Source: Streptomyces cinnabarinus (GTDB taxonomy: Bacteria > Actinomycetota > Actinomycetes > Streptomycetales > Streptomycetaceae). Taken from it: a stretch of 64,000 nt of DNA. The stretch is from assembly GCF_027270315.1 (NCBI RefSeq), contig NZ_CP114413.1, positions 4,898,001 to 4,962,000 on the forward strand. The letters are read 5' to 3'. Positions 33,243 to 41,166 of the stretch are shown here, piece after piece. Below the pieces are notes generated by a model. That model was not told the DNA's origin. It did no database searches and saw only the letters and a list, made by a program, of their open reading frames with translations. Position 1 is the stretch's first letter. Every line of letters starts with the position of its first letter. The position numbers and the translations under genes were made by a program.

Positions 33243-33365
33243 GTGCGGCCCGGTCCGCGGCCGTTGTCCGGTAGTCGGCGTCATCCGTATCCACGGACGC
33301 TGACCAGGGAGAGTTCAGACCCTGTAACGCCTTTCACATTCCGGGCAACGGCGCCACGACCGGCC

Positions 33366-35822
33366 TCAGACCGACAGGTCCGCCGCCCGTACATGATCGA
33401 ACACCTGGTCCTCGTCCGCCCCGGTGAGCAGATACGCCTGCGCCTCGCCCACGTGGAAGTACATCCCGTGCAGCTCCAGCGCCCTGTCCCGCAGCGCCCG
33501 CGCCACCGACTCATGGGCCCGCAGATGCTCCAACTGCTGCACCACATTGGTCAGACAGAGCTGCTCCACCGCGTCGGCGGGCGCCCGCCCGGCCAGCCGC
33601 GGCCACGGCCTGCCGTCGTCGGCCATCCGCGCGAGGCTCGGCAGCCCGTGCCGCAGCCACCGCTTGAGCGGGGTCGGCGCACCGCCCGGCTCGGAGCTGA
33701 GCAGCGCCTGCATCGCCCCGCACCCCGAGTGCCCGCACACCGTGATGGAGCGCACCTTCAGCACGTCCACCGCGTACTCGATCGCGGCGCCCACCGAGTC
33801 GTCCCCGCTCTCCTCGCCCGGCTGGGGGCAGCACGTCCCCGAGTTGGCCGGGGGAGGGACGAGGTTGCCCACATTGCGCACCACGAACAGGTCACCGGGA
33901 CCACTGGAGGTGATCATCGAGGTGACCAGCCGGGAGTCGGCACAGGTGAGGAACAGCTGGGAGGGCCGCTGCCCCTCGCGCGCCAGCCGGGCCAGCTCGC
34001 TGCGCACCAGCGGTGCGGTGTTGCGCTGGAACGCGCTGATGCCACGCGCCAGTTCATGCCCGCTCGGCCCATGGGCGGGCCGGTCCGCATCCGCCCCGGC
34101 TCCGGTGCCGAGGCCCGGGGCGTCCGGCCGAGCACCGGGCTCGGGTGCGGGCTGCGGGCGCTCGCACTGGTGGTTGCGCCAGGGCGTCCAGGGGCTGCAA
34201 CGGCAGCCGGTGGGGGCGGCCGGGTCGGCGGACCGGGGTTCGGCCTGCCCGGTCACGGGGACTCCGGGCTCGGCGATCCGCAGCCCCGCCCGACGGCCGG
34301 TGAGCTCGACGGAACCCCCCCGCGCGGTGTGCGTGCTCTGCCAGTCCTGGAGCGTCTCGTACGCCGCGTGGTCCATGAAGGACCCGTCCAACTCCACGAC
34401 GGTATGGGTCCCTTGGGGTACGAGATGCAGGGCACGGCTGAGCCGGGGCACCGCGAGGAAGGTCAACTGGCCTCGGACGCGTACGTGATGGACTCCTTCC
34501 TTCTCGTCGTGGGTGATCCGGGTGCGGGCCAGGCGGTGCAGGGCGACGGCGACGGCGACAGCGATCCCCAGCGTCACGCCCTCCAGGACGCCGAAGAAGA
34601 CCACGCCGGCGGTGGTGACGGCGTAGACCAGCACTTCTCGGTGGCGGGTCACCGTGCGGATGTGGTGCAGGGACACCATCTGGATGCCGACGGCCATCAC
34701 CAGGGCGGCGAGTGAGGCGAGCGGGATGAGCTCCAGGAGCGGGACCATCAGCAGCGCGGCGACTACTACGAGAACGCCGTGCAGCATCGTGGAGTTCCGG
34801 CTCACGGCACCCGCGTTCACATTCGCCGAACTCCGCACCGCGACCCCGGCCACGGGCAGTCCGCCCAGGCCGCCGGAGACGATGTTGGCGGCGCCCTGCC
34901 CGAGCAGTTCGCGGTCCAGGCCGGAGCGGCCGACATCGGCCGGCGGACCGGGGCGGGCGGCGACCAGCTTGTCCACGGCGACCGCGCCGAGCAGCGACTG
35001 CACACTGCACACCAGGGTGGTGGTCAGCACGGCCGCCACGATGCCGAGCACCGGGCCCTCGGGGAGCCCGGCCAGCGCGTGGCTGCTCCAGGACGGCAGG
35101 TCGACCTTGGGCAGCTTCAGCGCGGCGAGCGAGGCGGCCGCGGTGGCTCCGGTGACGGCGATCAGGGCGGCCGGGATCCTGCGCAGGAGCTGTCCGGCCC
35201 GGCCGGGGACGCGCGGCCAGAGCAGCAGCAAGGCGAGGGTGAGTGCGCTCACCGAGACGGCGGCCGGGTGCATCTCGGCCAACTGGGCGGGCAGGGCACG
35301 CAGATTGTCGGGGACGGAGCTCTGCGGGGTGCCGCCGAGGACGATGTGCAGCTGGGCGACGGCGATGGTGACGCCGATGCCCGCGAGCATGCCGTGCACG
35401 ATGGCGGGGCTGACGGCGAGCGCGCTGCGCGCCACGCGCAGACACCCCAGGCCGAGTTGGACGACCCCGGCGAGGACGGTGATGGCGCAGGTCGTGCGCC
35501 ATCCGTAGCGCTGGATGAGGTCGGCGGTGACCACCGTGAGCCCGGCGGCGGGGCCGCTGACCTGGAGCGGGGAGCCGCCGAGACGGCCGGCGACGAGCCC
35601 GCCGACGGCGGCGGCGACCAGCCCGGCCTGGAGGGGGGCGCCGGTGGCGAGCGCGATGCCGAGGGACAGCGGCAGGGCGATCAGGAAGACCGCGATGGAC
35701 GCGGACACATCGGCACCGGCGAGCCGGAAGCGACGCGGACGGGTGGGTGGCGGACTGTGGGACTGGTGGGAGTGCTCGGGCCGGGTGGGATCGGTGGTGC
35801 GGGTGGGGACGCAGGCTGACAT
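33366..35822 (-). CDS. SulP-type anion transporter fused to beta-carbonic anhydrase
   Basis: An 818-residue fusion. Residues ~30-400 form the SulP transporter (ASIAVFLIALPLSLGIALATGAPL ... GLGGLPVAGVAVRSSANVNAGA ... IPLASLAALVMAVGIQMV), followed by a STAS-like domain (~430-520) and a linker. A beta-class carbonic anhydrase occupies ~600-818, with the zinc ligands in LTCADSRL and CGHSGCGAMQALL and the ICG-type core AIEYAVDVLKVRSITVCGH. The arrangement suggests bicarbonate transport coupled to CO2/HCO3- interconversion, as proposed for such fusions. The ATG at 35822 follows GGAGGAG. A proline/alanine-rich linker (~555-590) separates the halves. Confidence 0.9.
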   Translation of the reverse strand: MSACVPTRTTDPTRPEHSHQSHSPPPTRPRRFRLAGADVSASIAVFLIALPLSLGIALATGAPLQAGLVAAAVGGLVAGRLGGSPLQVSGPAAGLTVVTADLIQRYGWRTTCAITVLAGVVQLGLGCLRVARSALAVSPAIVHGMLAGIGVTIAVAQLHIVLGGTPQSSVPDNLRALPAQLAEMHPAAVSVSALTLALLLLWPRVPGRAGQLLRRIPAALIAVTGATAAASLAALKLPKVDLPSWSSHALAGLPEGPVLGIVAAVLTTTLVCSVQSLLGAVAVDKLVAARPGPPADVGRSGLDRELLGQGAANIVSGGLGGLPVAGVAVRSSANVNAGAVSRNSTMLHGVLVVVAALLMVPLLELIPLASLAALVMAVGIQMVSLHHIRTVTRHREVLVYAVTTAGVVFFGVLEGVTLGIAVAVAVALHRLARTRITHDEKEGVHHVRVRGQLTFLAVPRLSRALHLVPQGTHTVVELDGSFMDHAAYETLQDWQSTHTARGGSVELTGRRAGLRIAEPGVPVTGQAEPRSADPAAPTGCRCSPWTPWRNHQCERPQPAPEPGARPDAPGLGTGAGADADRPAHGPSGHELARGISAFQRNTAPLVRSELARLAREGQRPSQLFLTCADSRLVTSMITSSGPGDLFVVRNVGNLVPPPANSGTCCPQPGEESGDDSVGAAIEYAVDVLKVRSITVCGHSGCGAMQALLSSEPGGAPTPLKRWLRHGLPSLARMADDGRPWPRLAGRAPADAVEQLCLTNVVQQLEHLRAHESVARALRDRALELHGMYFHVGEAQAYLLTGADEDQVFDHVRAADLSV

Positions 35823-36114
35823 GGTTCCCGTCTCCTCCGGGGCAGCGCGGTCGCGGATCTGGCGGTCCCCGTCCGGATGGCGGGGGGTCGGGTCGGCGGC
35901 CGTGGGTCACGGCGTGCAGTGGCGGGATGAATCAACGCTCGGTAAACGGATCGTAATGCAGAGTAAAGGACGAGCATAGAGTTTCCGGGCAAATGGGCGA
36001 ATAGCTCACCTGAATGAGTGAAGTGGTCAGGCGGTCGGCTTGTCGTATTAATTCCTTCTCGGTCCCGTGCGATCTTGACGGCGCTGTCGGCGCTTTTCCG
36101 GCAGATCGCCAGAA

Positions 36115-36132
36115 AACGCCTCTTTCGGCGTT
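36115..36132 (+). promoter_or_regulatory. Hairpin in the leader of the deacetylase-like gene
   Basis: AACGCC-TCTTTC-GGCGTT lies 12 nt before the AAGGAAG ribosome binding site. The 331-nt gap 35823-36153 is unusually AT-rich; TAGAGT at 35977-35982 could be a -10, giving a ~170-nt leader. No known riboswitch class was recognised. Confidence 0.4.
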
Positions 36133-36153
36133 GGCCCCGAGAGAAGGAAGTAG

Positions 36154-37437
36154 GTGGGCGGAATGGCCGCCACCCAGAGGATCGCCGCGGGCGCCGTGGT
36201 CGCCGCGGTCTGTGCCGCATCACTTGCCGGCTGCGCGACCGGCGGCGAGGGCGAGAAGGCCGGGGCCCCCGGTCCGCAGAAGGCGAAGCCGGCCCAGGCG
36301 CCGCCCAAGAGCCCGGTCCGGCTGATCGGCGACGGCTCGACCGCGTACACCGGGGCCCAGCCTCATCTGCCGCGGCCCGAGCGTCTGAAGCCGGGTCAGA
36401 AACCGCCGCAGTTCGTGGTGTTCTCCTGGGACGGCGCGGGCGAGGACGGACAGCGGCTGTTCTCCCACTTCCGCAAGGTCGCCAAGGCCAACAACGCGAC
36501 GATGACGTACTTCCTGAGCGGTGTGTACATGCTCCCCGAGGTCAAGCGGGACCTGTACCGGCCGCCGCAGCACTCGCCGGGCCGCTCCGACATCGGCTTC
36601 AACGACGAGCAGGGCATCGCCGACACCGTCGAGCAACTGCGCGGCGCGTGGCTGGAGGGCAACGAGATCGGCACCCACTTCAACGGCCACTTCTGCGGCA
36701 AGGGCGGCGGTGTCGGCGAGTGGTCCGTGGCGGAGTGGAAGGAGGAGATCGCGCAGGCGAAGCAGTTCGTGAAGTCCTGGAAGACCAACACCGGGATGAG
36801 GAAGTCCTCGCCGCTGCCCTTCGACTACGACAAGGAGCTCATCGGCGCCCGCACCCCGTGTCTGGAGGGCCGCAAGAACTTCATGCAGGCCGCCCGCGAG
36901 CTGGGCTTCCGCTACGACACCAGCGGCGTCAACAACCAGGTCTGGCCCAAGAAGCAGGACGGCCTGTGGGACCTGTCGATGCAGCTGGTGCCGTTCCCCG
37001 GGCGCAAGTTCGAGCAGCTGACCATGGACTACAACTTCATGGTCAACCAGTCCGGCACCACCAGCCAGGGTGACCCGGACAAGTACGCGTTCTGGGGCGA
37101 CCAGATGCGCGACGGCCTGCTCCAGGGCTTCCAGCGGGCCTACGACGGCAACCGTGCGCCCCTGATCATCGGCAACCACTTCGAGTCCTGGAACGGCGGC
37201 ACCTATATGCGGGCCATCGAGGACGTCATCGAGAGCGTGTGCACCAGGGCCGAGGTGCGCTGTGTCTCCTTCCGGCAGCTCGCCGACTGGCTGGACACCC
37301 AGGACCCCGACACGCTGGCCAAACTGACCACACTGACGGTCGGCGAGGCCCCGAAGCAGGGCTGGGCGGACTTCCTGTCGGGCCGCCCGGCCCCGGCCCC
37401 CAAGGGAGTGCCCGGGGCGCCGGCGGCCCGGCAGTAG
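36154..37437 (+). CDS. Secreted polysaccharide-deacetylase-like lipoprotein
   Basis: A 427-residue lipoprotein. Signal peptide RIAAGAVVAAVCAASLAGC ends in the lipobox LAGC, with the lipidated Cys at residue 27. The catalytic-type domain starts with PPQFVVFSWDGAGEDG and includes GNEIGTHFNGHFCG, matching the NodB-like polysaccharide deacetylase fold with possible His metal ligands (THFNGH); the usual TFDD is replaced by FSWDG, so activity is not certain. Two starts are possible: GTG 36154 (AAGGAAG only 3 nt away) and ATG 36163 (GGGCGGA adjacent); both keep the signal peptide. It is convergent with the CooC-like gene. Confidence 0.85.
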   Translation: MGGMAATQRIAAGAVVAAVCAASLAGCATGGEGEKAGAPGPQKAKPAQAPPKSPVRLIGDGSTAYTGAQPHLPRPERLKPGQKPPQFVVFSWDGAGEDGQRLFSHFRKVAKANNATMTYFLSGVYMLPEVKRDLYRPPQHSPGRSDIGFNDEQGIADTVEQLRGAWLEGNEIGTHFNGHFCGKGGGVGEWSVAEWKEEIAQAKQFVKSWKTNTGMRKSSPLPFDYDKELIGARTPCLEGRKNFMQAARELGFRYDTSGVNNQVWPKKQDGLWDLSMQLVPFPGRKFEQLTMDYNFMVNQSGTTSQGDPDKYAFWGDQMRDGLLQGFQRAYDGNRAPLIIGNHFESWNGGTYMRAIEDVIESVCTRAEVRCVSFRQLADWLDTQDPDTLAKLTTLTVGEAPKQGWADFLSGRPAPAPKGVPGAPAARQ

Positions 37438-37468
37438 CGCCCGCTCGCACGGGCGGACGGAAGCGCGC

Positions 37469-38449
37469 TCACGCGGGAGCGGCAACGCTCTCGTCGAGCA
37501 CGAACGAGGGGTCGACCTGCGCGGCCAGGTCGGCCCCCACCCGCTCGTTCCCCCACGACTGCGCGTTCTTCAGATGGAAGTGCACCATCTGGCGGGTGTA
37601 GCGCTCCCAGTCCCGGGCGTCGTACGTCGCGTCCACGGCGTCCCGCAACCGGTGCAGGGCGCGGCGGTTGGTGTCCTCCAGGAGCTCGAACCGGGGCGGG
37701 CGGCCCTTCTCCATGGCGCGCACCCAGTCCGAGTGCCCGACCGTGACGAGCAGGTCGTCCCCGGCCTCCGCGCGCAGGAAGTCGAGGTCCTCCGGACCGT
37801 GCACCTTGTTGCCGACGACCTTCAGCTCGACGCCGAAGTCGCGGGCGTACTCCTTGTACTGGCGATAGACGGAGACCCCCTTCCGGGTCGGTTCGGCGAC
37901 GAGGAACGTCATGTCGAAGCGGGTGAACATGCCGGAGGCGAAGGAGTCCGAGCCCGCGGTCATGTCGACCACGACGTACTCGTCGGGCCCGTCCACCAGG
38001 TGGTTCAGGCACAGCTCCACCGCTCCCGTCTTGGAGTGGTAGCAGGCGACCCCCAGGTCGGCGTCGGTGAAGGGGCCGGTGACCATCAAACGGACGGCAC
38101 CGCCGTCGAGTTCCACCGGCCGGGCGCAGGCGTCGTAGACCGGGTTGGGCTCGCGCACCCGCAGCAGCCGGGAGCCCTCGCCGGGCGGAGTGGTCTTGAT
38201 CATCGTCTCGGTGGAGGCGATCCGCGGGTTCGAGCCGCGCAGGTACCTCTTGATCAGGGGGAGCCGGTCGCCCATCGCGGGCAGCGCGGCCGCCTCGGAT
38301 TCGTCGAGGCCGAGCGCGGGCCCCAGGTGCTGGTTGATGTCGGCGTCGATCGCGACCACCGGCGCCCCGGTCGCCACGAGGTGGCGGATGAACAGGGAGG
38401 ACAGGGTCGTCTTGCCGCTGCCGCCCTTCCCGACGAAAGCAATTTTCAT
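37469..38449 (-). CDS. CooC-like P-loop ATPase
   Basis: A 326-residue MinD/CooC-type ATPase (MKIAFVGKGGSGKTTLSSLFI; deviant Walker A at ~8-15), followed by AIDADINQHLG (Walker A' Asp region) and EYVVVDMTAGSDSFASG (Walker B/switch). It resembles carbon monoxide dehydrogenase maturation factors, though no CODH gene is nearby, so its client is unknown. The start is ATG 38449: TACCCT lies 8 nt upstream and the in-frame GTG at 38455 is only 2 nt from it. It is divergent from the Fic-like gene. Confidence 0.82.
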   Translation of the reverse strand: MKIAFVGKGGSGKTTLSSLFIRHLVATGAPVVAIDADINQHLGPALGLDESEAAALPAMGDRLPLIKRYLRGSNPRIASTETMIKTTPPGEGSRLLRVREPNPVYDACARPVELDGGAVRLMVTGPFTDADLGVACYHSKTGAVELCLNHLVDGPDEYVVVDMTAGSDSFASGMFTRFDMTFLVAEPTRKGVSVYRQYKEYARDFGVELKVVGNKVHGPEDLDFLRAEAGDDLLVTVGHSDWVRAMEKGRPPRFELLEDTNRRALHRLRDAVDATYDARDWERYTRQMVHFHLKNAQSWGNERVGADLAAQVDPSFVLDESVAAPA

Positions 38450-38457
38450 GTTCACTA

Positions 38458-38463
38458 AGGGTA
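38458..38463 (-). promoter_or_regulatory. Putative -10 element of the CooC-like gene
   Basis: TACCCT (minus strand) ends 8 nt before the ATG at 38449 and 2 nt before the upstream GTG. Confidence 0.4.
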
Positions 38464-38537
38464 GTGGTGCACTGGCTGTAGGTGACAGTTGGACGTGAAG
38501 AAGGCCACTCGATCGTGGGGCGGGGCCGTGGGGTGCG

Positions 38538-38543
38538 TAATGT
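38538..38543 (+). promoter_or_regulatory. Putative -10 element for the leaderless Fic-like gene
   Basis: TAATGT ends 7 nt before the ATG at 38551, with no ribosome binding site between. Confidence 0.55.
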
Positions 38544-38550
38544 CGTACTC

Positions 38551-39375
38551 ATGAGTACGACAGGCGCGACCGCCGATCCGCTCGCGGCCCTGGGCGCGCT
38601 GCCCGGTGTGGCCGATTCCGTGGAGTCCGTGCGCAAGGCCGTGGACCGGGTCTACGGGCACCGGATCATGCGCCGCCGCAGCAACACGATCACCTCCGAG
38701 GCGGCGCTGCGCGGCGCACGCGGCTCGGCGGCGCTGTCCGGCGCCGACTGGGCGCTGGAAGAGGTGCGCAGGCGCACCGACTTCAGCGGTGACGACGAGG
38801 CGCGCACCGTGGGTGCCGCCCTGCGGCTGACCGCCGAGGCGGGGCAACTGCTGTCCATCTGGCGGCAGTCGCCGCTGCGGGTGCTGGCCAGGCTGCATCT
38901 GGTGGCGGCGGCGACCAACGGTCCGGAGGTCGGGCGTCCGCGCCAGGCGGGCGAGGCGGTCGACGAGCCGATCGTCGAGCTGCCGCTGCCGAGCGCCGCC
39001 GAGGTCAACGGCCGACTTGAGGGCCTGTCCGAACTGATCATCGCGGGCGGCTCCGCGCCGGCACTGGTGACGGCGGCCGTGGTGCACGGCGAACTGCTGG
39101 CGCTGCGCCCCTTCACCTCGCGCAACGGCCTGGTCGCCCGCGCGGCCGAGCGCGTCGTGCTGGTGGGCAGCGGCCTCGACCCGAAGTCCGTGTGCCCGTC
39201 GGAGGTCGGCTACGCCGAACTCGGCCGCGCGCCCTATCTCGCGGCGCTGGACGGCTACGTCTCCGGCACGGCCGAGGGCATGGCGGCCTGGATCGCGCAC
39301 TGCGGCAAGGCGGTCGAGCTGGGTGCGCGCGAGTCGACGGCGGTGTGCGAGGCGCTGCAACGCGGGGCGGCGTAG
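38551..39375 (+). CDS. Fic-like protein with degenerate active site
   Basis: A 274-residue soluble protein. A Fic-type helical core is suggested by RVLARLHLVAA ... AAVVHGELLALRPFTSRNGLVARAAERVVL. The Fic signature HPFxxGNGR is altered: Arg186 replaces the catalytic His and the segment reads RPFTSRNGL (186-194). It is sometimes labelled an oxidoreductase in databases, for which no motif is visible. Without the His, AMP transfer is unlikely, so a binding or scaffolding role is an inference. It is leaderless by its promoter and ends before a perfect 12-bp hairpin. Confidence 0.7.
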   Translation: MSTTGATADPLAALGALPGVADSVESVRKAVDRVYGHRIMRRRSNTITSEAALRGARGSAALSGADWALEEVRRRTDFSGDDEARTVGAALRLTAEAGQLLSIWRQSPLRVLARLHLVAAATNGPEVGRPRQAGEAVDEPIVELPLPSAAEVNGRLEGLSELIIAGGSAPALVTAAVVHGELLALRPFTSRNGLVARAAERVVLVGSGLDPKSVCPSEVGYAELGRAPYLAALDGYVSGTAEGMAAWIAHCGKAVELGARESTAVCEALQRGAA

Positions 39376-39402
39376 AGGGCCGTCAGGCCGGGGAAAAGGG
39401 TT

Positions 39403-39430
39403 GCGGCGGTACGAGGATTCGTACCGCCGC
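39403..39430 (+). terminator. Perfect 12-bp terminator hairpin
   Basis: GCGGCGGTACGA-GGAT-TCGTACCGCCGC, 28 nt after the Fic-like stop codon. Confidence 0.88.
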
Positions 39431-39752
39431 TGGCATGTTCACCGGGTTACCAAGCGTCCTCGATATGTTGCCCATCAGGCCGGGGACTTTGCCCGTCACC
39501 TGGTGCGGCTGGCCCGTAATCGACGGGTCGACGTCGCGTGGGTGCCCAGTGTTCATGCTCGGTCCGTGGGGCCAGTTGCGTTTTTAAGGTGATCCTCTCG
39601 GATGTCCTTGGTCTCGCGGGCCGTTGACTCCTTTCTACTCCAGCTCCGGAGCAAGCGGAAGCCCTGGCTGCGGTTCTTTACTTTTGATCCCAAAAGCGAG
39701 CCAAACGGGCACCGGGATGCCGAACGGCCCCAAGGTGTGGCGTCGGCGCAGG
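39431..39752. other. AT-rich intergenic stretch without a recognisable gene
   Basis: About 320 nt between the Fic-like terminator and the HAD stop. It is clearly less GC-rich than its surroundings, with TTTTTAA at ~39582 and a CTTTTG-ATCC-CAAAAG hairpin at 39681-39696. Short frames on both strands have no family resemblance. It could be an IS scar, a small RNA, or decayed coding DNA. Confidence 0.4.
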
Positions 39753-40574
39753 TCAGACGGTCGCGGTGCGGCGTCGGCTGGCGTACCAGACGAGGCCCGC
39801 GGTGGCCGCTGCGGCTCCTATGGCGGCTGCCGCGACCAGCGCCGGACGGGTGGGGACGGAGAGCGTGGGGAGCCGCTGCTTGAGCCGTACCGGACGGTGG
39901 AAGTCGAGAATCGGCCACCCGCGTGAGAGCGCTTCGCGGCGCAACGCGCGGTCCGGGTTCACGGCGTGCGGATGGCCCACGGACTGGAGCATCGGCAGAT
40001 CGGTCGCCGAGTCGCTGTAGGCGTAGCAGCGCGCGAGGTCGTACCCCTCGGACGCGGCCAGCTCCTTGACGGCCTCGGCCTTCGTCGGGCCGTAGGCGTA
40101 GTACTCCACCTCTCCGGTGAAGCAGCCGTCGTCGCCCACGACCATCCGGGTGGCCACCACCCGGTCGGCGCCGAGCAGTTCACCGATCGGCTCGACGACC
40201 TCGGCGCCCGACGTGGACACGATGACCACGTCGCGGCCGGCGGTGTGGTGCTCCTCGATGAGGGAGGCGGCCTCGTCGTAGATGATCGGGTCGATGAGGT
40301 CGTGCAGGGTCTCGGCGACGATCTCCTTGACCTGCTGGACGTTCCAGCCGCGGACGAGCGCCGAGAGGTACTCCCTCGTGCGCTCCATCTGGTCATGGTC
40401 CATACCGCCGACGCGGAAGACGAACTGGGCGTATGCGGTCCGCAAGGCGGCCCTGCGGTTGATCAGTCCGCCTTGGTAGAAGGACTTGCTGAACGTGAGC
40501 GTGCTCGACTTCGCAATGACCGTCTTGTCCAGGTCAAAGAAGGCCGCTGTGCGGGGCAAGGAGTGGTTTTCCAC
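39753..40574 (-). CDS. HAD-IB family phosphatase with C-terminal membrane helix
   Basis: A 273-residue SerB-like phosphatase. Motif I is AAFFDLDKTVI, motif II VIVSTSGAEVVEP, and motif III/IV YAYSDSATDLPML. A C-terminal segment (ALVAAAAIGAAAATAGLVWYA) may anchor it in the membrane. Similar proteins next to the septum-site gene are annotated as morphological-differentiation related; their substrate is unknown. The GTG at 40574 is preferred to the ATG at 40586 because TATGCT sits exactly 7 nt upstream of the GTG and overlaps the ATG, implying a leaderless mRNA. It lies divergent from the 6C RNA and ssd, the order also seen in mycobacteria. Confidence 0.88.
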   Translation of the reverse strand: MENHSLPRTAAFFDLDKTVIAKSSTLTFSKSFYQGGLINRRAALRTAYAQFVFRVGGMDHDQMERTREYLSALVRGWNVQQVKEIVAETLHDLIDPIIYDEAASLIEEHHTAGRDVVIVSTSGAEVVEPIGELLGADRVVATRMVVGDDGCFTGEVEYYAYGPTKAEAVKELAASEGYDLARCYAYSDSATDLPMLQSVGHPHAVNPDRALRREALSRGWPILDFHRPVRLKQRLPTLSVPTRPALVAAAAIGAAAATAGLVWYASRRRTATV

Positions 40575-40581
40575 GACCCCG

Positions 40582-40587
40582 AGCATA
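40582..40587 (-). promoter_or_regulatory. Putative -10 element for the leaderless HAD transcript
   Basis: TATGCT (minus strand) ends 7 nt before the GTG at 40574. The alternative ATG at 40586 falls inside this hexamer. Confidence 0.5.
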
Positions 40588-40644
40588 GGCGCAGCCCATT
40601 CGGCGTAAGGTGTGGCGCGTGGGTTTGCCTGAGAGGGCTCTCGG

Positions 40645-40756
40645 GTACACCATGGAAGTCACGGATCGTTCGCGACCGTGCTAACCCGGTCCGGCTCCTC
40701 CCCCCCCGAGTCGGCCGTGGGGACGACCCCCGCTCTCCCCCCCGGCGGGGGTCGTC
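40645..40756 (+). ncRNA. 6C small RNA
   Basis: Two stem-loops carry runs of six or more cytosines in their loops, the defining feature of the actinobacterial 6C RNA. The first has stem CCGGCTC/GAGTCGG (40691-40697/40708-40714) with eight C in its loop. The second has stem GACGACCCCCG/CGGGGGTCGTC (40722-40732/40746-40756) with seven C in its loop and doubles as terminator. The gene order HAD phosphatase - 6C RNA - ssd matches the location of the mycobacterial 6C RNA (B11) between Rv3661 and Rv3660c. The 5' end is approximate. C-rich loops are expected to base-pair with G-rich ribosome binding sites. Confidence 0.82.
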
Positions 40757-40943
40757 GCATGTCCGGACGGCTTTTCTCTCCTTTCCAGCGGCCTTGAGGC
40801 CGGAGTGAGGCGGCTTCGGCCGCCTCCTCGACATGCTCATGATCCGTCACTGTGAGTAGTTGTCGCGCTGCTCTGCGGAAGTCGCACGAGAGTTGGTTCA
40901 ACGCTCACCGGTATGGGTGACGGCGATATTCACAGCCGCTGAG

Positions 40944-40952
40944 TTGTCCACA
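40944..40952 (+). promoter_or_regulatory. Perfect DnaA box upstream of ssd
   Basis: TTGTCCACA lies in a locally AT-rich stretch ~215 nt before ssd. A partial box, GATCCACA, follows ~20 nt later. The rest of 40757-41166 shows no gene or other recognised site. Confidence 0.5.
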
Positions 40953-41166
40953 GTTTTCGACCAAGATCCACACGATTTCCGGCAACGCCGCACCGTGATT
41001 CCAACGCGTCCCGCCGGAGCCGACTTCATGGCCGGTTCCGGTTAGTCCGGCGTGTTTGGCCGGTTCGTATCGGCCGCTCATATGGAGACCGGTTGCCCGG
41101 TTCTTCACACGTTTGGGAATCGCGGGGCCGCAGGGGCTGCGCGAGAGAAGCAGCAAGGGGGAGACC

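Noticed and set aside
37469..38449. Carbon monoxide dehydrogenase maturation locus
   Set aside because: The CooC-like ATPase is isolated; no CODH subunits or nickel-handling genes lie nearby.
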